From Alkalicoccus chagannorensis DSM 18086 (GTDB lineage Bacteria; Bacillota; Bacilli; Bacillales; Salisediminibacteriaceae): a DNA stretch of 64,000 nt. Below the pieces are notes generated by a model. The model searched no databases and had not been told where the DNA came from. It saw only the letters and a program-made list of their open reading frames with translations. A program made the translations under genes and the position numbers. The stretch lies in NCBI RefSeq assembly GCF_000429725.1, contig NZ_AUCK01000006.1, positions 1-64,000 on the forward strand, written 5' to 3'. Shown piece by piece: positions 1 to 10,281 of the stretch (position 1 is the stretch's first letter; the number at the start of each line of letters is the position of its first letter).

Positions 1-45
1 GATAGTTGGGGGCTCTCCCCCTGCGAAAGTAGGACGCTGCTGGAT
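1..45 (+). rRNA. rrf: 5S ribosomal RNA, 3' end only
   Basis: The first 45 bases match the conserved 3' part of bacterial 5S rRNA: a G-rich/C-rich hairpin (TGGGGGCTCTCCCCC) followed by TGCGAAAGTAGGACG and the terminal stem strand. The 5' part lies outside the window. An rRNA operon just before ctsR fits the Bacillus order. The exact mature 3' end is estimated. Confidence 0.93.
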
Positions 46-53
46 ACCGAAGG

Positions 54-95
54 CCGTTGGGCCGCCCGGAAGGGCGGTGCAGCGGTCTTTTTTTG
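54..95 (+). terminator. Intrinsic terminator of the rRNA operon
   Basis: An imperfect stem of about 14 pairs (left arm 54-67, right arm to 85) with a short loop is followed by a run of T at 88-94. It lies directly after the 5S gene and would end the rRNA transcript before the ctsR promoter region. Confidence 0.88.
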
Positions 96-110
96 CTTTC
101 AGCCAAAGGT

Positions 111-157
111 CTATATTCTCATCTAAAGAAGGCGTCGTCCTGCTTCGCTGCGGGAAG
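111..157 (+). repeat. Possible diverged copy of a dispersed intergenic repeat
   Basis: The stretch from CTATATTCTCAT through AAAGAAGGCG to GCTGCGGGAAG resembles the 5' half of the repeat copies at 16679 and 50514. The hairpin half of those copies is not recognisable here. Apart from this and the ctsR promoter I see nothing in 98-374. Confidence 0.3.
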
Positions 158-266
158 TTCACTTTTCTTTTGGAAACCGATAATTTGATGATTAACAATG
201 TACGGATTGTGGAATAGTACACAACGGTCCTTCCCCATGCACACTCATTTTTATAAACCGAATGTG

Positions 267-294
267 TTGCAGAATCCCGCATTTTCGTTATAAT
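267..294 (+). promoter_or_regulatory. SigA-type promoter of the ctsR operon
   Basis: TTGCAG (267-272) and a perfect TATAAT (289-294) are separated by 16 bases. Transcription would start at about 301, inside the CtsR operator, so operator occupancy would block initiation. Confidence 0.75.
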
Positions 295-302
295 GAAGTT
301 AT

Positions 303-319
303 AGTCAAATATAGTCAAA
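303..319 (+). promoter_or_regulatory. CtsR operator (heptad direct repeat)
   Basis: AGTCAAA-TAT-AGTCAAA is an exact match to the known CtsR heptad repeat (A/G)GTCAAA-NAN-(A/G)GTCAAA. It sits immediately downstream of the -10 box at 289-294. A third, degenerate heptad (GTCAGAA) follows at 320-326. It implies autorepression of the operon and heat induction. Confidence 0.9.
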
Positions 320-374
320 GTCAGAATCTGCGTATACTGCCGGAAGCTGAGCGGATGACGGGGAGGGGGATGCG

Positions 375-845
375 ATGAGAAATATATCAGATGTAATTGA
401 GCAGTATTTAAAGCAGATTATAGAAGGAAATGAGAAGCCGCTTATCGAAGTAAAGAGAAGTGAGCTGGCGGACCAGTTCGACTGTGTTCCGTCCCAGATT
501 AATTATGTCATTCGAACGCGGTTTACTGAAGAAAAGGGCTACGTGGTTGAAAGTAAACGCGGCGGCGGTGGATATATCCGTATTATTAAAGTGTCCCTCG
601 ACCACCAGAGGGATTTGTATGAGCAGCTGATGGACCTTGTCGGGATTAGTATGACCCAGCCGGCTGCAGAAAATATGATTCAACGTCTGTATGAAGAAGA
701 AGCAGTAACAGACCGGGAAGCGAAGCTGATGAAAGCGGTCATGGACAGGGAAGTACTTGCGGCCCCGCTGCCGGCGAGAGATCAGTTCCGTGCAAGACTG
801 ATGACAGCCATGCTTCGCACCCTTAAATTTAAAACGTCTGATTGA
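375..845 (+). CDS. ctsR: Transcriptional repressor CtsR
   Basis: 156 residues, the usual CtsR length. CtsR is the dimeric winged-helix repressor of class III heat-shock genes (clp genes). The N-terminal DNA-binding part shows the family pattern SQINYVIRTRFTEEKGY and the glycine-rich wing SKRGGGGYIRI at about residues 62-72, whose glycines act as the thermosensor in the family. The C-terminal half is the four-helix domain phosphorylated or bound by McsB. The start ATG follows a GGGAGG ribosome site. It is first in the operon with mcsA, mcsB and clpC, and has its own operator upstream. Confidence 0.97.
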   Translation: MRNISDVIEQYLKQIIEGNEKPLIEVKRSELADQFDCVPSQINYVIRTRFTEEKGYVVESKRGGGGYIRIIKVSLDHQRDLYEQLMDLVGISMTQPAAENMIQRLYEEEAVTDREAKLMKAVMDREVLAAPLPARDQFRARLMTAMLRTLKFKTSD

Positions 846-864
846 ATGAAGGGAGGAGTACGGC

Positions 865-1413
865 ATGCTCTGTCAAGAATGCGAGGAGCGGGAAGCTTCG
901 CTTCATTTTACGAAAATTATCAACGGCGAAAAAACAGAAGTACACCTCTGCGGTGTCTGTGCGAAAGATAAAGGAGACTACCTTCCGGGAGGAAAAAGCT
1001 TTTCCATTCATCAGCTGCTTTCCGGTCTGCTGGACTCCGGCCAGGGCAAGCAGACGAAGCAGGAAGGAACGAGGCAGGCAAGGCAGCGCAGGCCGGAGCT
1101 GAAGTGCGGTACGTGCGGAATGACGTACCGGCGTTTTGCAGAGGTCGGGCGTTTTGGCTGCGCAGACTGCTATGAACAGTTTGATGAGAAACTCGATCCG
1201 GTTTTCCAGCGGATTCATGGAAGCACCCAGCATACCGGCAAAGTGCCGAAGCGAAAAGGCGAGGACATGCACGTCTACCGGGAGCTTGAGTCACTGAGAC
1301 AGCAGATGCAGCAGAAAATCGAAGAGGAAGAATTTGAGGAAGCTGCTTCGCTCCGGGACAAAATCCGCGGGCTGGAAGAGTCCCTGAAAGAGAAGGGAGG
1401 CGGTGCATCATGA
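865..1413 (+). CDS. mcsA: Zinc-finger UVR protein McsA, activator of McsB
   Basis: 182 residues. McsA binds and activates the arginine kinase McsB. Two zinc-finger modules are visible: CQEC (3-6) paired with CGVC (about 29-32), and CGTC paired with CADC further on. The C-terminal UVR motif (YRELESLRQQMQQK region) is a helical pair shared with UvrB/ClpC and mediates protein contact. ATG at 865 follows GGGAGGAG. The stop overlaps the mcsB start by four bases (ATGA), which suggests coupled translation and a fixed McsA:McsB ratio. Confidence 0.95.
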   Translation: MLCQECEEREASLHFTKIINGEKTEVHLCGVCAKDKGDYLPGGKSFSIHQLLSGLLDSGQGKQTKQEGTRQARQRRPELKCGTCGMTYRRFAEVGRFGCADCYEQFDEKLDPVFQRIHGSTQHTGKVPKRKGEDMHVYRELESLRQQMQQKIEEEEFEEAASLRDKIRGLEESLKEKGGGAS

Positions 1414-2507
1414 CGCTTCGTTCCTTTATGCAGGAGGCAGTGAGTCCATGGATGAAAAACGAGGGGCCGGATGCTGATATCGTCATTAGTACGAGGATCC
1501 GCCTGGCGCGGAATCTGGAGAATGTTCCGTTCCCGCTCGTGGCCGCAGAAGAACAGCTGCAATCGGTGTACACAGGTACTGCTGATCATTTCGATCAGCG
1601 TTCCCACCGGCGCTTCGGTACCTTTTCCATGCTGCCGATGCAGAGCCTCGCAGGGAATGAAAAACGTATTCTCGTAGAAAAGCATTTGATCAGTCCAAAC
1701 CTTGCCCGGGAGAACCAGCACCGCGGGGTTCTGCTGAGTGAGGATGAATCGATTAGTATTATGGTGAATGAAGAGGATCACTTCCGGACGCAGTGTCTGT
1801 TATCCGGACTACAGCTGGAAGAAGGATTGAAGGCGGCCAACACGATCGATGACTGGATGGAAAGCAAGCTGGACCTTGCTTTTGATGAAAGGCGCGGATA
1901 CTTAACGAGCTGTCCGACGAATGTCGGCACCGGCCTCCGTTCCTCTGTGATGATGCATCTTCCCGGACTTGTGATTACCAACCAGCTGAACCGCATTATT
2001 CCTGCGATCAACCAGCTCGGTCTCGTTGTGCGGGGGATTTATGGCGAAGGCAGTGAAGCACTCGGCAGTCTGTATCAGATATCGAACCAGAAAACGCTCG
2101 GAAACGCAGAAGAGGATATCATTAAAGATTTGAAGCACGTAGTAACACAGCTCATTCAGCATGAACGGGATGCCCGCCGGCAGCTGCAGGAGCATTCACT
2201 GAATCAGCTTGAAGACCGGGTCTACCGTTCCTACGGGATTCTGTCCTACAGCAGACGGATGGAATCGAAAGAAGCGATGGAGCGGCTCTCTGACGTGAGG
2301 CTCGGGATCGATCTCGGGATTCTGCCCGAAGTCGGGGCAGAGATTCTGAACGAGCTGATGGTGATGACCCAGCCCGGGTTTCTGCAGCAGTATGCAGGCA
2401 TGTCCCTGGAAGCCGAAGAGAGAGATCAGCGCAGAGCTGCACTGATTCGTGAAAGGCTTTTGATGGAAACAACACAGGAAGAATCTGATGGAGGTGGCGA
2501 CGAATGA
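1410..2507 (+). CDS. mcsB: Protein-arginine kinase McsB
   Basis: 365 residues, family length 350-365. McsB phosphorylates arginines on misfolded proteins and on CtsR, marking them for ClpCP. The ATP:guanido phosphotransferase fold shows [10 protein letters not shown] near residue 25, the conserved NEEDH loop, and SCPTNVGTG around the catalytic cysteine. The allosteric phosphoarginine pocket motif RDxxRA is present as RDQRRA at about 338-343, so positive feedback by pArg is expected to operate. It overlaps both mcsA and clpC by four bases. Confidence 0.97.
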   Translation: MTLRSFMQEAVSPWMKNEGPDADIVISTRIRLARNLENVPFPLVAAEEQLQSVYTGTADHFDQRSHRRFGTFSMLPMQSLAGNEKRILVEKHLISPNLARENQHRGVLLSEDESISIMVNEEDHFRTQCLLSGLQLEEGLKAANTIDDWMESKLDLAFDERRGYLTSCPTNVGTGLRSSVMMHLPGLVITNQLNRIIPAINQLGLVVRGIYGEGSEALGSLYQISNQKTLGNAEEDIIKDLKHVVTQLIQHERDARRQLQEHSLNQLEDRVYRSYGILSYSRRMESKEAMERLSDVRLGIDLGILPEVGAEILNELMVMTQPGFLQQYAGMSLEAEERDQRRAALIRERLLMETTQEESDGGGDE

Positions 2508-4954
2508 TGTTTGGACGATTTACAGAACGAGCGCAGAAAGTGCTCGCCCTGGCACAGGAAGAAGCATCCAGACTTGCGCATAATAATATAGGAACAGAAC
2601 ACATTCTTCTCGGACTCGTGCGAGAAGGAGAAGGTATTGCAGCCAAGGCGCTTACCGGTCTCGGTCTCGGTTCGGACAAGATCCAGACAGAAGTAGAGAA
2701 CCTTATCGGACGTGGAGAAGAAGTGAGCCAGCAGGTACACTACACCCCTCGTGCGAAGAAAGTCATTGAACTGTCGATGGATGAAGCACGTAAACTCGGC
2801 CACTCCTACGTCGGCACCGAGCACATTCTGCTCGGGCTGATCCGCGAAGGGGAAGGAGTCGCAGCACGGGTGCTGAACAACCTCGGCGTCAGCCTGAATA
2901 AGGCCCGCCAGCAGGTGCTGCAGCTGCTCGGAAGCAGCGAAAATAACGGCGGCCAGCAGCAGGCATCCGGAGGCAGTGCCTCCAGTGCAAGTACCCCGAC
3001 GCTGGACAGCCTGGCGCGTGACCTGACGGCGATTGCCAAGGAAGAGCAGATTGACCCGGTCATCGGCCGTGCGACCGAAATTGAACGTGTCATTCAGATT
3101 CTGAGCCGCCGTACGAAGAACAACCCGGTTCTGATCGGTGAGCCTGGTGTCGGTAAAACCGCGATTGCAGAAGGACTGGCCCAGCAGATCATTAACAACG
3201 AAGTGCCGGAGATCCTCCGTAACAAGCGCGTCATGACCTTGGATATGGGAACTGTCGTTGCGGGTACGAAATACCGAGGGGAATTCGAGGACCGTTTGAA
3301 AAAGGTGATGGAAGAAATCCGTCAGGCAAACAACGTCATTCTCTTCATCGATGAGCTGCATACTCTGATCGGTGCCGGTGGAGCGGAAGGTGCGATCGAT
3401 GCTTCCAATATCCTGAAGCCGTCACTCGCACGCGGGGAACTCCAGTGTATCGGTGCGACGACGATGGACGAATACCGCAAATATATCGAAAAGGACTCCG
3501 CTTTAGAGCGCCGGTTCCAGCCGATTCAGGTAAACGAACCGACAGTCGACGAATCTATCCAGATTCTCGGAGGCCTGCGCGACCGTTATGAAGCACACCA
3601 TCGGGTATCCATCACCGATGACGCGATTGACGCAGCGGTAAAACTATCCGACCGTTATATCTCAGACCGGTTCCTCCCGGACAAAGCGATTGACTTGATT
3701 GATGAGGCGGGGTCAAAAGTGCGGCTGCGTTCCTACACAGCTCCACCGAATCTGAAAGAGAAAGAACAGGAGCTCGATGAACTGCGGAAGGAAAAAGATG
3801 CAGCCGTGCAGAGCCAGGAATTCGAAAAAGCCGCTTCACTCCGCGACAGTGAACAGAAGCTGCGCGAAGAGCTCGATTCCTTGAAGAACAAATGGAAAGA
3901 AAAGCAGGGACAGGAAGATTCCGAAGTAACGATCGAAGATATCGCCGCGGTTGTTGCCACCTGGACTGGTATTCCTGTAAGCAAGCTGGCGGAAGAGGAA
4001 ACCGACCGTCTGCTCCGTATGGAAGAGATTCTGCACAACCGTGTCATCGGCCAGGATGAAGCTGTCACGGCCGTCTCCAAAGCCGTCCGCCGTGCCCGTG
4101 CCGGACTGAAGGACCCGAAACGTCCGATCGGCTCGTTTATCTTCCTCGGTCCTACCGGTGTCGGTAAAACCGAGCTGGCCCGCGCCGTAGCGGAATCCCT
4201 CTTCGGGGATGAAGATGCCATCGTGCGGATCGACATGTCCGAGTACATGGAGAAGCATACGACGAGCCGGCTTGTCGGTTCACCACCAGGGTATGTCGGA
4301 CACGAAGAGGGCGGCCAGCTGACGGAAAAAATCCGCCGCAAGCCGTACTCCGTGATTCTGCTGGATGAGATCGAGAAGGCGCACCCGGAAGTATTCAACA
4401 TTCTTCTCCAGGTGCTCGAAGATGGTTTCCTCACGGATTCCAAAGGACGCCGCGTCGACTTCCGAAACACGGCCATCATCATGACGTCCAACGTCGGGGC
4501 AGACGTACTGCGCCGCGAAAAGAGCGTCGGCTTTACCGCCCAGCGCGGCGGCCAGGAACATCAGGACATGAAGAGCAAAGTCATGGATGAGCTGAAAAAA
4601 GCGTTCCGTCCAGAGTTCCTGAACCGAATTGATGAAACGATCGTCTTCCACTCGCTGGAAAAGCAGCATATCAAGCAGATTGTCTCCTTGATGGCAAACG
4701 AGCTGAAGAAGCGTTTGAAAGAACAAGGCATTGACTTTGAACTGACAGACGCGGCGAAGGCGAAAATTGCGGATGAAGGCTTTGATCCGGAATACGGCGC
4801 GAGACCACTCCGCCGTGCCCTTCAAAAAGAAGTGGAAGACCGTCTGTCCGAGGAGATGCTGAAAGGCAGCATTGCCAAAGGGCAGAAAGTCAAACTCGGT
4901 ATCCGCGACGGCGAGTTTTACGTCTCTACGACAGAAGAAGCAGCGAAATCCTGA
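2504..4954 (+). CDS. clpC: AAA+ unfoldase ClpC (ClpP partner)
   Basis: 816 residues. ClpC unfolds substrates and feeds them to ClpP; it works with the adaptors MecA and McsB. Domains in order: duplicated Clp-N domain (1-145), first AAA module with Walker A GEPGVGKT at 212-219, the coiled middle domain with a UVR-like [10 protein letters not shown] segment (about 430-450) that binds adaptors, and the second AAA module with GPTGVGKT. The start [10 protein letters not shown] equals the B. subtilis start and follows GGAGGTGG. It is the last gene of the ctsR operon. Confidence 0.98.
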   Translation: MMFGRFTERAQKVLALAQEEASRLAHNNIGTEHILLGLVREGEGIAAKALTGLGLGSDKIQTEVENLIGRGEEVSQQVHYTPRAKKVIELSMDEARKLGHSYVGTEHILLGLIREGEGVAARVLNNLGVSLNKARQQVLQLLGSSENNGGQQQASGGSASSASTPTLDSLARDLTAIAKEEQIDPVIGRATEIERVIQILSRRTKNNPVLIGEPGVGKTAIAEGLAQQIINNEVPEILRNKRVMTLDMGTVVAGTKYRGEFEDRLKKVMEEIRQANNVILFIDELHTLIGAGGAEGAIDASNILKPSLARGELQCIGATTMDEYRKYIEKDSALERRFQPIQVNEPTVDESIQILGGLRDRYEAHHRVSITDDAIDAAVKLSDRYISDRFLPDKAIDLIDEAGSKVRLRSYTAPPNLKEKEQELDELRKEKDAAVQSQEFEKAASLRDSEQKLREELDSLKNKWKEKQGQEDSEVTIEDIAAVVATWTGIPVSKLAEEETDRLLRMEEILHNRVIGQDEAVTAVSKAVRRARAGLKDPKRPIGSFIFLGPTGVGKTELARAVAESLFGDEDAIVRIDMSEYMEKHTTSRLVGSPPGYVGHEEGGQLTEKIRRKPYSVILLDEIEKAHPEVFNILLQVLEDGFLTDSKGRRVDFRNTAIIMTSNVGADVLRREKSVGFTAQRGGQEHQDMKSKVMDELKKAFRPEFLNRIDETIVFHSLEKQHIKQIVSLMANELKKRLKEQGIDFELTDAAKAKIADEGFDPEYGARPLRRALQKEVEDRLSEEMLKGSIAKGQKVKLGIRDGEFYVSTTEEAAKS

Positions 4955-5138
4955 TGGGCGTGCGTCCGGTTTGCCGGGCGCGGTTCCACCAGCACGCAGA
5001 TAGAAGAGCAGCATCACGGCGTTATGCAGCCATGCAGCCAGGGAAAAGCCCCGGCATGGATGGAAGACCTCTCGTCGATATCGTTTCTGCCGGACATGGT
5101 GACCCAGGCTTCTGCACCTTTTTCCCGGCATGAATGTC

Positions 5139-5181
5139 AGGCCCGTCTCAACAGCCTTTTGAGACGGGCCTCTGCTTTTTT
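5139..5181 (+). terminator. Intrinsic terminator of the ctsR-clpC operon
   Basis: A perfect 13-base-pair stem (5139-5151 with 5159-5171) is followed by CTGCTTTTTT. It ends the ctsR operon. In the rest of the 4955-5277 gap I see no gene; a TAAACT at 5237-5242 could be a -10 box for radA but no good -35 box pairs with it. Confidence 0.9.
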
Positions 5182-5277
5182 GCTGATTCTGCAAAGAGAA
5201 CAGGCTTACCTGTACATAAACAGCGGACCGGCATGGTAAACTAGACAAATATAGGAGCAATCGGGAAGGAGGACGCT

Positions 5278-6684
5278 ATGGCTAAGCAGAAAACGAAATT
5301 TGTATGTCAGGAGTGCGGGTATGAATCAGCGAAGTGGATGGGCAAATGCCCGGGATGCCATGCTTTTAACACCTTGGTGGAAGAGAGGGTGGCGGACCCG
5401 TCCGCGAAGCGGCGCAGCTTCGTTACTTCCGACGGCCCGAGACAGGTAAAACCGGAGCCGATCACGAGCATCGACCGGCAGGACGAGAAGCGGACGAGCA
5501 CGAACATCGACGAACTGAACCGGGTGCTCGGAGGCGGGATCGTGCCAGGGTCCCTCGTTCTCGTAGGCGGAGATCCCGGGATCGGGAAATCAACCCTCCT
5601 CCTTCAAGTGTCGGCAGCCATTGCCCGGACCCAGAAGCGAATTCTCTACATTTCCGGCGAGGAGTCGGTGAAGCAGACGAAACTTCGTGCCGACCGGCTC
5701 GGCATTGAAGAAGATCAGCTGCTCGTCCTTGCCGAAACCGACGTGGCAGTGATTGAGAAGGTGATCGAAGAAATCGATCCTTCCCTCGTCATCATCGATT
5801 CCATCCAGACGATCCACCAGGAGGACGTCTCCAGCGCACCGGGAAGTGTCTCTCAGGTGCGGGAAGGGACCTCGGCGTTCATGCGCATTGCCAAAACACG
5901 CGGCATTGCTGTTTTCCTCGTCGGTCACGTTACGAAGCAGGGCTCCATCGCGGGTCCGCGGATCCTGGAGCACATGGTGGACACCGTGCTCTACTTCGAG
6001 GGGGAGCAGCACCATACGTACCGGATTCTCCGGGCGGTGAAAAACCGCTTCGGCTCGACGAACGAAATCGGCATTTTTGAAATGAAAGAGAGCGGCCTGG
6101 AAGAAGTGCTGAATCCGTCGGAAATTTTTCTCGAAGAACGGTCCGCCGGCGCCGCGGGCTCAGCTGTCGTCGCCTCGCTGGAAGGCACTCGGACGGTGCT
6201 GGTCGAGATCCAGGCCCTGATTTCCCCGACCAGCTTTGGCAACCCGCGCCGCATGGCAACGGGCGTCGACCAGAACCGTATTTCCCTGATCATGGCGGTA
6301 CTGGAAAAACGGGTCGGCATGATGCTGCAGAACCAGGATGCCTACGTCAAAGTTGCCGGCGGCGTCAAGCTGGACGAGCCGTCGATTGACCTCGCCGTCA
6401 CCACCGCGATTGCTTCGAGCTTCCGGGATGCTTCGACGGAACCCGGCGATGTCATCATCGGCGAAGTCGGCCTGACCGGCGAAGTCCGGCGTGTCTCCAG
6501 GATTGAGCAGCGGGTACAGGAAGCAGCCAAACTCGGCTTCACCCGGGTGATTGTACCAAGTAAATGTTTAGAAGGATGGCAGCCGCCGTCCAACATTCAA
6601 GTCGTCGGGGTGAAGACCGTCGGTGAAGCACTCGATGTGACGTTAGGAGGGAAGACCAGTGGAACAGCCCCGTTCGAACTATGA
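5278..6684 (+). CDS. radA: DNA repair/recombination ATPase RadA
   Basis: 468 residues. RadA (Sms) is a RecA-like branch-migration helicase. Visible parts: the N-terminal zinc finger CQEC (10-13) and CPGC (24-27), Walker [10 protein letters not shown] (98-106), Walker B VIID (171-174), the RadA-specific KNRFG motif (255-259), and a C-terminal Lon-protease-like domain from about 300. ATG follows AAGGAGG. The 3' end overlaps disA by 26 bases. In B. subtilis RadA restrains DisA activity at recombination intermediates, so the overlap fits a functional pair. Confidence 0.97.
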   Translation: MAKQKTKFVCQECGYESAKWMGKCPGCHAFNTLVEERVADPSAKRRSFVTSDGPRQVKPEPITSIDRQDEKRTSTNIDELNRVLGGGIVPGSLVLVGGDPGIGKSTLLLQVSAAIARTQKRILYISGEESVKQTKLRADRLGIEEDQLLVLAETDVAVIEKVIEEIDPSLVIIDSIQTIHQEDVSSAPGSVSQVREGTSAFMRIAKTRGIAVFLVGHVTKQGSIAGPRILEHMVDTVLYFEGEQHHTYRILRAVKNRFGSTNEIGIFEMKESGLEEVLNPSEIFLEERSAGAAGSAVVASLEGTRTVLVEIQALISPTSFGNPRRMATGVDQNRISLIMAVLEKRVGMMLQNQDAYVKVAGGVKLDEPSIDLAVTTAIASSFRDASTEPGDVIIGEVGLTGEVRRVSRIEQRVQEAAKLGFTRVIVPSKCLEGWQPPSNIQVVGVKTVGEALDVTLGGKTSGTAPFEL

Positions 6685-7741
6685 TGACAACTTTATCAAC
6701 GATGTCCTGCAGCTTGTCTGTCCGGGAACAGCGCTGCGTGAAGGCATTGACAACGTCCTGCGCGCCAACACCGGCGGGCTGATCGTCCTCGGTTACAACA
6801 ATGAAATGATGGATTTGGTGAACGGCGGTTTTTTCATCAATACGGATTTTTCACCCGCGTACTTGTACGAGCTGGCCAAAATGGACGGAGCGATCATCCT
6901 CAGTGAGGATGGAAGCCGCATCCTGTACGCCAACACCCAGCTCGTGCCGGAGAATTCGATCGGCTCGACTGAAACCGGGATCCGACACCGGACCGCCCAG
7001 CGTGTTGCACGCCAGACCGGCAACCTCGTTATTTCCATTTCCCAGCGGAGAAATGTGATCACCCTGTATCAGGGGGAATACCGCTATGCCCTCAAGGATA
7101 TCGGCGTCATTTTGACGAAAGCGAATCAGGCGATCCAGACGCTGGAGAAATACCAGTCCGTACTGGATCAGAGCATGACGAACCTCGGCGCATTGGAATT
7201 TGAAGAGCTGGTGACCTTCCAGGAAGTCTCTCAGGTCATGCACCGCGTGGAGATGGTGCTCCGGATCAAAGGGGAGATCCTCAACTACGTCAACGAACTT
7301 GGAGACGAAGGCCGCCTCATATCCATGCAGCTGGAAGAGCTCGTGACCAACACGGAGCAGGAAGCGCTGCTGCTGATCAAAGACTACATGAAGGATGCCT
7401 CGCAGAGCCCGAAAGAAACGCTGAAGAAGCTGAAGCGTCTCTCCAATGAGGAGCTGCTGGATGACAACGTGATCGTCAAGCTGCTCGGCTACGGCCGCAT
7501 TGTGAACCTCTCCGAGTACGCGCTCTACCCGCGCGGCTATCGAATCCTGAACAAGATTCCAAGGCTGCCGGTCATGGTGGTGGACAACCTCGTCCAAGCG
7601 TACGATGAACTGCCGCAGATAACGCGGGCCTCCACGGATGACCTGGACGAAGTCGACGGCATCGGCGAAGCCCGGGCACGTAAAATCAAGGATGGACTGA
7701 CCCGGATTCAGGAACAGCTGTTCATTGATCGACACATATAA
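6659..7741 (+). CDS. disA: DNA-integrity scanning diadenylate cyclase DisA
   Basis: 360 residues. DisA makes c-di-AMP from two ATP and scans DNA for branched structures. The N-terminal DAC domain holds the catalytic motifs DGA (76-78) and RHR (109-111). A helical spine follows, and a C-terminal helix-hairpin-helix domain with the [11 protein letters not shown] motif binds DNA. The start is GTG at 6659, chosen because AGGAGGG lies just upstream and the reading frame of radA ends inside disA. Confidence 0.96.
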   Translation: MEQPRSNYDDNFINDVLQLVCPGTALREGIDNVLRANTGGLIVLGYNNEMMDLVNGGFFINTDFSPAYLYELAKMDGAIILSEDGSRILYANTQLVPENSIGSTETGIRHRTAQRVARQTGNLVISISQRRNVITLYQGEYRYALKDIGVILTKANQAIQTLEKYQSVLDQSMTNLGALEFEELVTFQEVSQVMHRVEMVLRIKGEILNYVNELGDEGRLISMQLEELVTNTEQEALLLIKDYMKDASQSPKETLKKLKRLSNEELLDDNVIVKLLGYGRIVNLSEYALYPRGYRILNKIPRLPVMVVDNLVQAYDELPQITRASTDDLDEVDGIGEARARKIKDGLTRIQEQLFIDRHI

Positions 7742-7768
7742 TCGGCACTCCTTTTTTCGGATTCTCTG

Positions 7769-7797
7769 TTGACGATAGCGTTTTCTCGGCTTATAAT
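7769..7797 (+). promoter_or_regulatory. SigA-type promoter before yacL
   Basis: TTGACG (7769-7774) and TATAAT (7792-7797) with a 17-base spacer, about 95 bases upstream of the yacL start. It would drive yacL and the downstream isp genes independently of radA-disA. Confidence 0.8.
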
Positions 7798-7891
7798 GTA
7801 AGATTATTTTAAATTGACAGAGGTCATACCCGGTGATAAGGTGAAAAAAAGATGTGCTTCTGCATATTTCAGGAAAAAAGGAGGTGACGGC

Positions 7892-8995
7892 ATGCTGCAT
7901 AAGGTTGTCCTCGCAGTCATTCTATTTATCGGTGGTGTGCTCGGTTATTTATTTATGCCGGAGTTGATCATGACACTTCCATTTGACGATATTCCAGCAT
8001 GGGTGGCCCATGAAGTGACCGGTGCGCTGATAGGTGCAGTTATTTTATTTATGTCTCTGTACTGGTTCGCTGACAACATTGTCGGGCTGATCCGCTATGT
8101 GGAAGAATCGCTCATGAAACACCCGGTAACCGATTTGTTCTTTGGCACGATGGGGCTGTTTATCGGCCTGGCTCTTGCTTTTTTGATTACCGTAGCACTG
8201 ATGAGCATGGAAATCCCCGTCGTCAGCTCGATACTGCCGATTCTTCTCACGCTTTTCTTCGGGTATATCGGCTTCCGGATCGGCCTGCAGAAACGCGATG
8301 AACTGATGGCGCTGCTTCCGCTCGGCCGGGGAGCCTCGAAGAAGAAAGCCGGCGAGGATGAATCCGCAGCGGAAGAGACGAAAGAACCGAAGCTGAAGCT
8401 GCTGGATACGAGTGTCATCATTGACGGCAGAATTGCAGACATCTGTCAGACAGGGTTTATCGAGGGAACACTGCTCATTCCGGAGTTCGTTTTAGAAGAG
8501 CTGCAGCACATTGCGGACTCGTCCGACGTCCTGAAGCGCAACCGGGGTCGGCGCGGCCTCGATATCCTGAACAAAATCCAGAAAGAACTCGACGTCAACG
8601 TGGAGATTTACGAAGGGGATTTTGACGATATTCAGGAAGTGGACAGCAAGCTCGTCAAGCTCGCCAAGCTGCTCGACGGATTTGTCGTCACCAACGATTT
8701 CAACCTGAACAAAGTGTGTGATCTCCAGGGGGTGGCCGTCCTCAACATCAACGATCTGGCCAACGCCGTCAAGCCGGTCGTCCTCCCGGGAGAAGAAATG
8801 GCCGTCCAGATCATCAAAGACGGCAAAGAACAGAATCAGGGCATCGCCTACCTCGATGACGGGACCATGATCGTCGTGGAGGAAGGAAAGAGTCATATCG
8901 GCAGTACGATTGACGTCGTCGTGACGAGCGTACTGCAGACATCAGCCGGACGGATGATTTTTGCGAAACCGAAAGCAGTCGTAAAGGCACAGTAG
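7892..8995 (+). CDS. yacL: PIN-TRAM membrane protein YacL
   Basis: 367 residues, close to B. subtilis YacL (366). Four predicted membrane segments occupy about residues 4-22, 40-62, 85-107 and 110-132. A cytoplasmic PIN (PilT N-terminus) nuclease-like domain follows, beginning LLDTSVIIDGRIADI with the acidic residues of the family, and then a C-terminal TRAM-type RNA-binding domain. The start was set at ATG 7892 after AAAGGAGGTGA; an in-frame upstream ATG at 7814 lacks a ribosome site. The family is conserved in Firmicutes but its substrate is unknown. Confidence 0.92.
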   Translation: MLHKVVLAVILFIGGVLGYLFMPELIMTLPFDDIPAWVAHEVTGALIGAVILFMSLYWFADNIVGLIRYVEESLMKHPVTDLFFGTMGLFIGLALAFLITVALMSMEIPVVSSILPILLTLFFGYIGFRIGLQKRDELMALLPLGRGASKKKAGEDESAAEETKEPKLKLLDTSVIIDGRIADICQTGFIEGTLLIPEFVLEELQHIADSSDVLKRNRGRRGLDILNKIQKELDVNVEIYEGDFDDIQEVDSKLVKLAKLLDGFVVTNDFNLNKVCDLQGVAVLNINDLANAVKPVVLPGEEMAVQIIKDGKEQNQGIAYLDDGTMIVVEEGKSHIGSTIDVVVTSVLQTSAGRMIFAKPKAVVKAQ

Positions 8996-9023
8996 ACCGA
9001 CCGGACATAAAGGACGTTTTATC

Positions 9024-9734
9024 ATGAAGGCATACAGCGTTATTCTTCTGGCCGCCGGACAGGGCAAGCGGATGCAGGCCGGAAAAAACAAACAGTTTCT
9101 ATCGATTGCCGGGACTCCCCTTCTTATACACACGATCCGTGTATTTGAGGGGGATTCGCTGTGCCGGCACATTCAGCTGGTCGTCAACGATCAGGAAACC
9201 GAGGAGATCCGTGAGCTGCTGCGGGAATGGGAAACCGGCAGCAAGGCGGTCATTACGACCGGCGGCCGGGAGCGGCAGGACAGTGTCGCAGCCGGGCTGC
9301 AGCAGCTGCGGGAAAATGACCCGCGTGCAGTGGTCATGATCCACGATGCTGCGCGTCCGTTCGTACAGAGCGGGGAGCTGCACCGGCTCGCGGAAGCAGC
9401 GGCGCTTCATGGCGGTGCGATTCTCGGAGCGCCGGTCAAAGATACGATTAAAGAAGTGGAAGACGGGTCGATTACGAAAACAACCGACCGTTCACGGCTC
9501 TGGGCTGCACAGACGCCGCAGGCTTTCCATGACAGCGTCATCCGGGGAGCACATGAGGCAGCGGCGGCGGCTTCCTACACGGGAACCGACGACGCCAGCC
9601 TCGTGGAATGGCACGGCGGACGGGTCCGCATGGTGCAGGGGAGCTACGAAAATTTTAAAGTGACGACGCCGGAGGATCTGCTTTTCGCAGAAGCTGTCCT
9701 GAAACACCGGCAGCAGGGAGGGAGAACGACATGA
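9024..9734 (+). CDS. ispD: 2-C-methyl-D-erythritol 4-phosphate cytidylyltransferase IspD
   Basis: 236 residues. IspD transfers CMP from CTP to methylerythritol phosphate, the third step of the non-mevalonate isoprenoid pathway. The N-terminal nucleotide-binding signature LAAGQGKRM is present, with the family segments HDAARPF and TPQAF further on. The stop overlaps the ispF start by four bases, the usual IspD-IspF arrangement. Confidence 0.96.
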   Translation: MKAYSVILLAAGQGKRMQAGKNKQFLSIAGTPLLIHTIRVFEGDSLCRHIQLVVNDQETEEIRELLREWETGSKAVITTGGRERQDSVAAGLQQLRENDPRAVVMIHDAARPFVQSGELHRLAEAAALHGGAILGAPVKDTIKEVEDGSITKTTDRSRLWAAQTPQAFHDSVIRGAHEAAAAASYTGTDDASLVEWHGGRVRMVQGSYENFKVTTPEDLLFAEAVLKHRQQGGRTT

Positions 9735-10207
9735 GAATTGGTCAGGGATTTGACGTGCACCAGCTGACAGAAGGCCGGCCGCTGCTTCTCGGCGGCATTG
9801 ATATTCCTTATGAGAAAGGGCTGCTCGGCCACTCCGACGCCGATGTGCTGCTGCATACGATCGCAGATGCTGCGCTTGGCGCCATCGGAGAGGGGGATAT
9901 CGGCCGGCATTTTCCGGATACCGATCCGGCGTTCAAAGACGCTGATTCCCAGAAGCTGCTTTCCCACGTCTGGGACCTGGTGAAACAGCACGGCTACATC
10001 CTCGGGAACGTGGACTGCACGATCATGGCCGAAAAGCCGAAAATGGCCCCGTATATTCAGCCGATGCAGCGCCGGATTGCGGAGCTGCTGGAAGCGGACC
10101 CTTCCCGGGTGAACGTGAAGGCGACGACGACAGAGAAGCTCGGTTTTACCGGACGCGGGGAAGGGATTGCCGCCCAGGCCGTCATCCTGCTCGTACCGAT
10201 CGACTGA
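9731..10207 (+). CDS. ispF: 2-C-methyl-D-erythritol 2,4-cyclodiphosphate synthase IspF
   Basis: 158 residues, the normal length. IspF cyclises the CDP-methylerythritol phosphate product with loss of CMP. The zinc ligands D8, H10 and H42 are in place (GFDVH, LGHSDAD), as is the C-terminal [17 protein letters not shown] signature. It is translationally coupled to ispD. Confidence 0.97.
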   Translation: MRIGQGFDVHQLTEGRPLLLGGIDIPYEKGLLGHSDADVLLHTIADAALGAIGEGDIGRHFPDTDPAFKDADSQKLLSHVWDLVKQHGYILGNVDCTIMAEKPKMAPYIQPMQRRIAELLEADPSRVNVKATTTEKLGFTGRGEGIAAQAVILLVPID

Positions 10208-10281
10208 AACGGCGGTGGGCGCAGCGCGCCGCATCGTGTACAATATAGACCAAAGAGGATTTTTCAGAAGGAGAGATAGCC

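Noticed and set aside
408-866. Long open frame on the minus strand opposite ctsR, with many similar minus-strand frames under rpoB, rpoC and other core genes
   Set aside because: They are antisense shadows of strongly conserved genes, have no ribosome sites and no family resemblance. High GC at third positions suppresses stops on the other strand.
7814-7891. N-terminal extension of yacL from ATG 7814
   Set aside because: No Shine-Dalgarno sequence; ATG 7892 has a perfect one and gives the family length of about 366 residues.
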